NCBI GenBank assembly: GCA_007449985.2
Contig: VIIQ02000088.1
Location: 124,001-188,000 of the forward strand
From: Desmodesmus armatus
Lineage: Eukaryota > Chlorophyta > Chlorophyceae > Sphaeropleales > Scenedesmaceae
DNA: 64,000 nt
Direction of reading: 5' to 3'
The position numbers and the translations under genes were made by a program. Positions 38,001 through 47,000 of this stretch are shown here, piece after piece; the stretch's first letter is position 1; each line of letters begins with the position of its first letter. Below the pieces are notes generated by a model that saw nothing but the letters and a program-made list of their open reading frames with translations, did not search any database and was not told the origin of the DNA.

Positions 38001-41000
38001 AGATTGCTCCCCCCTCAACCGAAGCTATGTATCAAGGCCAAGCAATTCTTAGTGTCGCCCACATGTCTACAGTTAGCACATCCACAGGACTTGGCAGGTA
38101 CTGCCTGTACAATGACGCACAGACAGCAGAGGGTGGCGAGTTGCCGACAAGTCCGCTGACACCAGGAAAGATTCCCACCCATGGGATCATCATCCCATGG
38201 CCAAGGATGTCAATGTGGAGTCCGAGGGCTTGTGGGCAGCCCACCACCTTCTGCTGCCTGTGCCTGCACAGGTAGCAGCTCACCAGAGTCCTCTTGGGAT
38301 GCGCTGTTTCCAAACCCTTGGGACATATCCTACGATCAAGCCTGAATTGTGCTAGCACAACCCGGCCCGGAAACAGCTTGAAGCAATCTTGCCAGATCCC
38401 AATAGCTCGTTACCCCCACCCCCACCCCCCGGACCCCGCCTTCAGGGGGCCACAAGCAGCAAGCGGCACCCCTAAGCACCGGTCAGCTCAGCGGGGTGCA
38501 ACACACGTGCACCCCCCCCCCCCCCCCCCCGTGCAGAAACCGATGAGTATTGACCACCAAGTCAGGCCAGCACTTGTGCCACATCAGTGATAAAGACGTT
38601 GGGACCATAGTTGCAAGCTGAATTCATGAACGATGCCGTCCTCCCCGGATGACCTCACCCTTGCCCCTGCATGCTGCATCCAGCACCGCCTTCCTTGCTG
38701 CTTGTGGCTCAGCACAGGCCTCCTCGACGGCGTGTGCACAACACCTTACGCTTGCTCCCCCCTACTGCCCCTCCCTACCCCCCTCCCGTCCACACACACC
38801 TGTTTGCTGCTTGCAGCTCAGCACAGGCCTCCTTGACGGCGTGTGCACCTGCGCCCGTCAACCCCCCTGCTGCCCCCATCCCAAACACACACAAGCACAC
38901 CTGTTAGCCGCCTGCAGCTCAGCGAATGCTGCTGCCTGGCGTGCCAGCACCTCGTTGAGCAGTGCCAGCTTGTGCTTCATGTCACGGATGCGACTCTGCT
39001 GCGCTGCTATACCCTGCAGAGGGAAGCGTGCACGGGGGCGGGACACAGGCGTCAACAAACACAGGCAGCAGGACATTATGCGGCGTGTAACCCCCTCTCG
39101 TAAGAGGGGTTTACACCAGCAGGGCAGGGGCCACCTGTCACGGATACTCTGCTGCGCAGTGACAGCCTGTGGTGGAGAGGGGGAGCGGGTAGGGGAAGGG
39201 AGAGAGGCGCACGGGAGAAATCTGCGATGGGCTGTGCAAAAAAAAGTGATTGCAGATAGGAAGCACATGCGTCATGCAGGACATGGCTGTACCTCTACTG
39301 TACAATTGCTAGAGGTCCCTGCATAAATGGCCATGGTTTGTTATACTCACACATAAATTGCACACACACCCACATCAACACGCCCTCACTCTCACAAGAG
39401 CACAGCAACCCCTATAACAGGCTAGTAATTCAGCCCCTCAGGACTGACACCCACAGACCCTAACCCTAAGCTTAGCCCAACAAGGCATACACCAAGTCGG
39501 ATAGATATTTGTACTGTGCTAAGGTCAAAGACTACACAAATTTAATTTTCACAGGCTCAAGCCCAGAGCAGCAGCAGCAGCACTCCACCCCCCAACTTCA
39601 GCATCACCCACAAGATTTAGCAAGCACAGGTAAGCCAATAAAGTGTGATTCTGCAATACGTTACGATATGCAGCTAAGCGCGTTGCCCTTCACTAGGTCT
39701 GTGTAGGATGCCAAGATCTCGCTGTCCTGTTGTGCAGCTATGCCTGCACGTAAGGTGATTGCATCGTCCACGGAGGACCCCGCAGACGACGAAACCCCAA
39801 CAAGTCCTCCGGGGACTCCTCAGAGCAGCAGTCCGAGGAGCAGGTTGGAGCAGCAGCAGCAGATGCTGCTGATGATAACGAGGAAAAGGACAAGGAGGAG
39901 GAGGAGGCACCTGCAGCTGTACCTGCAGCCCAGCAGCAGCACCCAAGGCAGCCAGGAAGCCTCGCAAGCCACGGGTCAAGGCAGCAGCAGCCCCACAGGG
40001 AGCTGCAGGAGATGTGCTGGCCCTCGTGTCAGGCGTGCTGGGGCAGCTGTTCAGCCCGCAGCTGGTTGCCCAGGCGCAGCAGCAGGCCCTGCAGCAGCCC
40101 GAGGTGGCAGCTGCTGCCGAGCGCCTGGGCGCTGCTGGCGCAGGTGGCAGCAGCAGTGGCGGGTCAGGCGGCAAGGCCAAGAAGAAGGGCACACCCCACG
40201 GCCCCTCTAACTATAACGTGGTCATCAGTGCAGCCCTGACAGCCTTCAAGTCCGCCGGCATTGAGGCACCTATGCCGCAGGTGGGTGGCTTTGTATGGGG
40301 GTGGATATGCCAGTGTGATGAACAGTGGTACTACATGACAGCATGCATGCGGTACTAGTTGTGTGTGTGTGTGTGGGGGGGGGGGGTAAAGCTATCAAAC
40401 AGCAACAAGCAACCAAACATCACCTTGGGCCGAGTGCGAAGGAAGGTGTCAACTACTCTGCTTTTCTGATATTTAAATGGTCAGCATGATGCCACCACAA
40501 GATACTTCAGCAATCCTTCATCGTTACAGCAGTGACGTGTGCGTTGGTGTGCATGTGTGTGTCACTGCAGGTCACCAGGGCCTGGACCAGTCTGCCCCCT
40601 GCGCAGCAGCACAGTGTGCTGGAGCAGGTGATTGCAGCAAGGTGAGGAGGAGCGCAGGATATCTGCACAGATCTATTCTGCAGAATCAGCACAGAATATA
40701 TGCCCAGATTTATCCTGCAGCTTGGCACAGTGCACGTCCACAACCAGCAAGTGGGAAATGGTCGGTACCTTGTCAACGTGCATGCATCAAGGGGAGGCCA
40801 TGAATCACATCCTAGTCATGGTGCCCGGTGATGTAGAGCGCGATAGCTGCTATTGCCCTCTACATAACTGGGCACCATGACTAGGATGTGATTCATGGCC
40901 TCCCCTCGACTCCCCCAACCCGTTGCTTACTTTTGTCCCTTCTCACCTGCCCTCCCCAACCACTCACAAGCTCCCTCCTCCCCCCTCCCCCCCCCCCTCC

Positions 41001-44000
41001 CTGCCTGTCTGCCCCTCCTCCCCTGCCCCCATGCCTCCTTGGCGCAGGGTGCCACCACCTCTGACATCACCGCTGACCAGCCACAGACCCTCTGCTCCTT
41101 TACCACCTGCTTTCCCAACCACTTACAAGCCCCCTGCCTTCCCCCTCCCTTTCATGTATCCCCCCTCCCTTCCTGCCCACAGGGCTTCCCTGGCCCAGGG
41201 TGCCACTACAAGTGACATCACCGCAGCACTGCCCCAGGCCCTGGCTGCAACACTGCTGAGCGTTATGAAGCAGCCACTCGAGCAGGCCAAGGCAGACGCA
41301 GCAGCAGCAGCAGCCAACGGCACAACACCCAACGGCAATGGCGTGGGCAGCAAGCGCAAGGCTGCCACCACTGCCGGCAAGGGGAAGAAGCCCAGGCAGG
41401 AGGAGCAGGCAGCAGCAGCAGCAGCAGCAGGGGCAACAGCACCACCGGGCAAGGCTGTAGCACGGGACCCTGCTGCAGCAGCAGCGGCCAAGGCAGCCAC
41501 CAAGGCAGCAGCCAAGAAGCTGGCGGACGCTGCTCCCGCTGCTGCTGCTGCAGCTACACCCACAGCTGAGGCAACGGGCGACAAGAAGAAGCATAAGTGA
41601 GTGTTGTGACCATGGTCGGTGGTGTGGAGGTTTGGAGGTTGAGTCATATTTGGTTTGGGGTTTGAATCTTTGCTTGTTGTGCAGCATAGCGCAGCGGCAG
41701 CAGCAGCAGGATGCATGGTGTGCTGTGCACACCCCTGTAGTTATAGCCGACCCAGCTCATGCATTCCTTCACGGGGAGCTGATGTGCCTGCACGCTAGTC
41801 CTGATGTACGTACTTCAATGTGCTGATTGTTCTGTTGCTTGCCCTGCATTCGTGTGCATGTGATGTGTGCAGGAAGGATAAGAAGAAGAAGCACGAGCAC
41901 AAGGGCGGCGAGGGAGACACCGGCAAGAAGAAGAAGAAGAGCAAGGGAGGCGACAGCCAGGCCGCTTGAGGGCCATAGTGGCTGCAGGGGGGTGGGTGGT
42001 GCTGGCAGCAGTGGCAGCCACCGTGCCGGTGGTACCAACAGACGCAGCACCCCTCTGCTGCACCCACTTGTTCCCATGCTGATGTTGTCGTGAGTTGTCC
42101 CAATGTTGCTCGCAACACTTGGCCGCCACGCCAACCTGTACACATGCACTGTTTGACCTGGCGATAGGAGCGTGTGAAGCTTGCGGCAGCGCAAACAGCA
42201 TAAGGGGTTGGCAGCCTTGGGGGGTGTAAGTGCTGGGGGTCTGCATGGTTCTCCCCAAAGCTGTCGCCAACGTCTGGATATCCCACCCTGACCGATGGCT
42301 TTTCTGTTCTGTTACCTGTAGTATTTGGTTCTGGGCCCAGCGGCGTTGTGTGATATAATGAGGAAGTTGACTTTGTTTGTGACATTACACAAGACAGACT
42401 GGTTGGCTGGGGGACAGCAAGTGTATAAGATGTGAAGCCTGACAGTATCTGGGCTGTTGCATGACCAGCATGGGAGCAACTTTTGGTGGTGTGGTGGCAT
42501 TAGTGTGGAGTGTAACAGTGCTATTGGCCATGAATATGAACGGCCTGGCACCCTTTCCTTCTGTTTGACTGAGTACAGCTACAGCTATTGCACCTTGACA
42601 TGCACAGCACGCACACACAGCGCCCTGCTGCAGCCCCGTACAAACGTGCCCCTCCAGGCCAATACAGTCCCAGGCCAAGATCCTGCCTGCCCACACACCC
42701 ATTGAATGAATGGTAACATTACCCCCCCCCCCTGAATAAACAGCAAAATTTACCCCCCCCCCAACCCCCCCCCACACACAACTCCTCCCCCACCGATCAC
42801 CCCTCACCTGCAGCTGCTCCAGCACGTCCCGTGTCATGCAGGCCTTGGCCTCAGCACAGCGCAGCAGGAACTCTGCCACCGCCCCGTCACACCCACGCAC
42901 GCGCGGCAGCAGGCTGCCCAGGTGCTGCTCCAGCAGTGTGTCCACTGCTGCACAGCTGTCGTGCAGGGCGGCACCACTGAGGCTGGCACCACCTGCACTG
43001 CTGCCCAGCTGGGACACCACAGACTCAACCAGGCCCTGAACGGTGGCCAGGTCCTTGCTCAGGACCTGAGGAAAGTGCCAGGAGGGCAAAAGAGGAGGGG
43101 GGGGGGCGGATGGGTACGCATCCATTGAGCATGGAGCTTCAGTTCCACAGGCAGTTGGAATCTGATGCAAGGCCCAGATGAAACGACACGGACTTGAGCA
43201 GAGCCTCACCGCAGGCCATTTTGCATCAAGTCTCTCACACGCGCGGGGGGGGGGGGGGGGGAACGGTGTGTATGTGCGCCAACATCAGAGTCTCTGTGTC
43301 ACCCACCTATACCCCCACAACACACCTGGGTGTGCACAGTGCCCATGCCTTGTTACTAACCTGCAGATGTGAACAGCACACACCCCTCCCCATGCCCAAA
43401 CTGAATTCCACCACCACCACCACCAACGTCAACACCACGTCCCAACCCCGGCCCCTGTGTTGGGAGTGCACCAACAACACCAATGTTGACCAACACCACA
43501 CAAGCATCTCCTGTGTCCACATCCCCCAGGACTCATTATCACCCCCCCCCCTTCTGCTAGCAAGGCATCTCCTCACCCTTCACCACCCCTCAAAGGATCA
43601 GCTTCTACTGGAGCGGGGGTCTCAAGCTTCAGCCCCTTGTCACATGCTAGCAGATGTACCAACCACATAGTTACCTCAATGGCCAACAGCTCAGCCGTTG
43701 CAGGCGGTTGTGTTCAGGTGCAATGTCACATTTGACGTCACAGTGTTTGCGGCGGTCAAGTGTGACAATGCACCGTGAACACGACCGCCTGCAGCCGCTG
43801 AGCTGTGGGCCAATTGGTTGAACCATACACAGCGACCAAGCTGCGGGCAGTCAGGTAACTGAATGGATACCGATTTAAAACTTTTGGTGCCCCTCTCACC
43901 GCATGACAACGGCAGACGGACACAGCATCGCACCACCACCATATGCACAGTCCCCAGCACCCCCTGCATGTACATCCACGGTGGATGATCCACCACCCCC

Positions 44001-47000
44001 GCTACATTCACCCCCACCTCTACTCCCAAACACCCTGCCTTACCCCATGCCACCACCACCACTATAACCCTCTCACCCACCTGCACGATGCTGGCCTGCT
44101 CCTCCACCTTCCTCTCTTAGTAAGGCATTACTTAGTGAGCATGCATTAGCACACACGTACGTCCTCCCCCCCCCCTCCCCCCCCCTCCCCCCCGCACCCC
44201 CCCCTCCCCCGGCACAACAAATATGTTGTGTGTGTGACACGCCCCCCCCCCCTTCCCCCCCCACCTGTACGATGCTGGCCTGTTCCTCCACCCTTCCCTC
44301 AGCCTCAGCCAGCTGCTGCCCCAGGGCGTCCAGGTCCACACAGGGGGCCTGCAGGAACAGCCGCTCAACATCACAACGCAGTAGTTGGAACACACCCTCT
44401 AGCTCAACAACCTGCAAGCAACGCAGCAGGGGGGGGGGAGCAAGGCCAGACAACGTCAGCAGCAGCAGCACGCAGGCATCTAAGGGGAGGGGCGACAGTG
44501 GCGTAAGAGGGAGCCGCTCACACCACACCGCAGCGGCTGACACACTCTCAAGCCATGCAAGGGACATGGAAAGCAGGGGGGGGGGGGGGGGGGGCAGGGG
44601 AACAGCAGCAACACGGAACGGGTCTGAGTAGGGGCAAGCCCTGGCTTGCATGCTGCCGCGAGTCGGCGCACAGGAAAGGGGCTTGCAGCAAAGGTGGGCA
44701 GCAGACAAAGAAAGCCAGGCTTCCAAGCAACTGTAGCGGCGTGGTCGGCTCCACACACCGGGCCGCTGACCCCCTCCCCACTCCCACACATCCTCCTGAT
44801 ATCACACAATGAAGATACATTCACGCACATCAATGATGCCCTACTGTCCCATAGCTCCTGCTGCATAGGTGAAGTCAATCTGACCCCCCCCCCTCCAAAC
44901 CATCCCTCCGTCCCACCCTTCCTCCCACCCGCCCTTCCTCCCACCCGCCCACCCGTCCGTCCACCCTCCCACCCCACCCACCGTACCTTCTGTTCAAAGT
45001 GTGTGTGACTCCTGCTGCATGACTCGTGCCATTCTGCCAGCTTGACTCTTGGCTGCAGGTCAGCCAGCACCCCCCCCCCTTGCACCCAACCCCAACCCCT
45101 ATAAAAACAAATACCATCACGCCTCATGCACCAAGATGACGTAATACAGTGCATCATCATCAAAAGGACAACACTCAGAGACCCCAACCTGACCGTACAG
45201 TTGGACCTGCATAACAAATCACGGTCACGCCTCCATACCTTCTGTTCAAAGTGTGTGTGGCTCCTGCTGCATGACTCGTGCCACTCTGCCAGCTTGACTC
45301 TTGGCTGCAGGTCTGCCAGCACCCTCCAGCGCCCCTCAACTTGCAGCTGGGGGGCAGCGGCACTGAACCCAGCGCTGACGACAGCTCACCAAACTGGACC
45401 AGCAGAGCACTGTGGGCCTGGTGCTGGGACACATACCTGCAAGGGGGGGGGGGAGTCAGTTTACGCATGCTCTGGGGCAGTGGCGCCGAACTGTGCATGT
45501 TCTTGGTAGTGGTCACTGTACCATACAACCATTGTTGCGTATCTGCCCACCACATACATTCTCCTCATACTAGGAGCGTCCACACCCCAACCAGCATGGC
45601 CTGAAGTCCCTGCCCGCAAAGACTCCATCAACCCCGCTTACTTGTCGACGAATGCAGCGTAGATGCTAGCGATGTAGTTGTAATGTGACTCCACATTGGC
45701 GCGTGCCGCGTCTGCTGCTCGCGCCTGAACCTCCTGCTCACTCATCAACTGACGACACCTGGGTGTGTGTGTGTGGGGGGGGGGGGGGGGGCGCCCACCA
45801 TACAACGCGTGTGAGATGGCGCATGACAGGGGCGCACATGGCAGGGACAGCGATAGGTTGACGCTTGACTATGGCCTCTGCATAACACAGGGACTTGGAT
45901 GGATGGAGACTGTGTCACATCACACCCTGCCCATAAATATGCCACGCGCCTGGGCCTCTTGCTCACTCATTAACCGACAACACCTGGGTGTTGACGAAAT
46001 GGGCCAGGAAGGGGGGGGGAGGGGAGGAACACGGGCGTACGGATGGACGGCATGACACCATACAGCACGTGATGTCGGCATGCATTAGGCACATGGGAGG
46101 ATTGATGGGCAGGGACACATGGCAGGGACACATGGCGCGGACAGCGACAGAATGCGGACTGGACAATGGCGTCAGCATGACTAATGGGCGTCATGTGTGA
46201 CAATTGTGTGACAGCTGCACTGCGGCACACCATATCCACAAGCACACACAAGGAACACGCGGTGTCTCGTGGGGCTCGGGCCTTGGGGGGGGGGGGGCTT
46301 TCCTTAGGCCTTAGGGGGGGGGTTCCTTAGGCCTTAGGGGGGGGGATTTCCTTAGGCCTTTGGGGGGGGGGGATTTCCTTAGGCCTTGGGGGGGGGGGGG
46401 GGGGCTTTCCTTAGGCCTTAGGGGGGTTCCAACATCGGCACTAGCCAGCAAACCAAGGGCGCATGAGGGTGCCCATGCACAGGCCGCAGCGCATGCTCCT
46501 GTGGACACCAACAATCCACAGAGCCAGCATTCAAGCAGCCATGACTTGCCAAATGGTGGTTGTTGGCTTTACTGCAAGCCAAAGACCTCCAATTGAGAGT
46601 CACGACTACTTGACAGCTGGCCCCGTCGGGCTGCCGTGTTGCTGACAGGGGCTGCGCTGTCAGCTGGTGTGGCACACACTACGCAGGTCCAACAAGGGAT
46701 GCATGGCAGATATGTCATTCAGCAGGCCCTGAATATTCAGAGGTCCAACAAGCGGTGCATGGCAGATATGTCATTCAGCAGGCTTGAATATACAAGCCTG
46801 CTGACAGACATATCTGCCATACACCCCTTGTTGGACCTGTGCGATGGTGATATATGATATAGAAACTATGAATGGATGGTGGCATTTTGATAAAGACTCT
46901 TTGAAGGCGCCCGACACACGATTAGGATCACAGTATGTACTACACGTACGCTGTATGCTACCACAACATGGTGCTTGCGTGTGGCTGCCATCTGGAGGGC

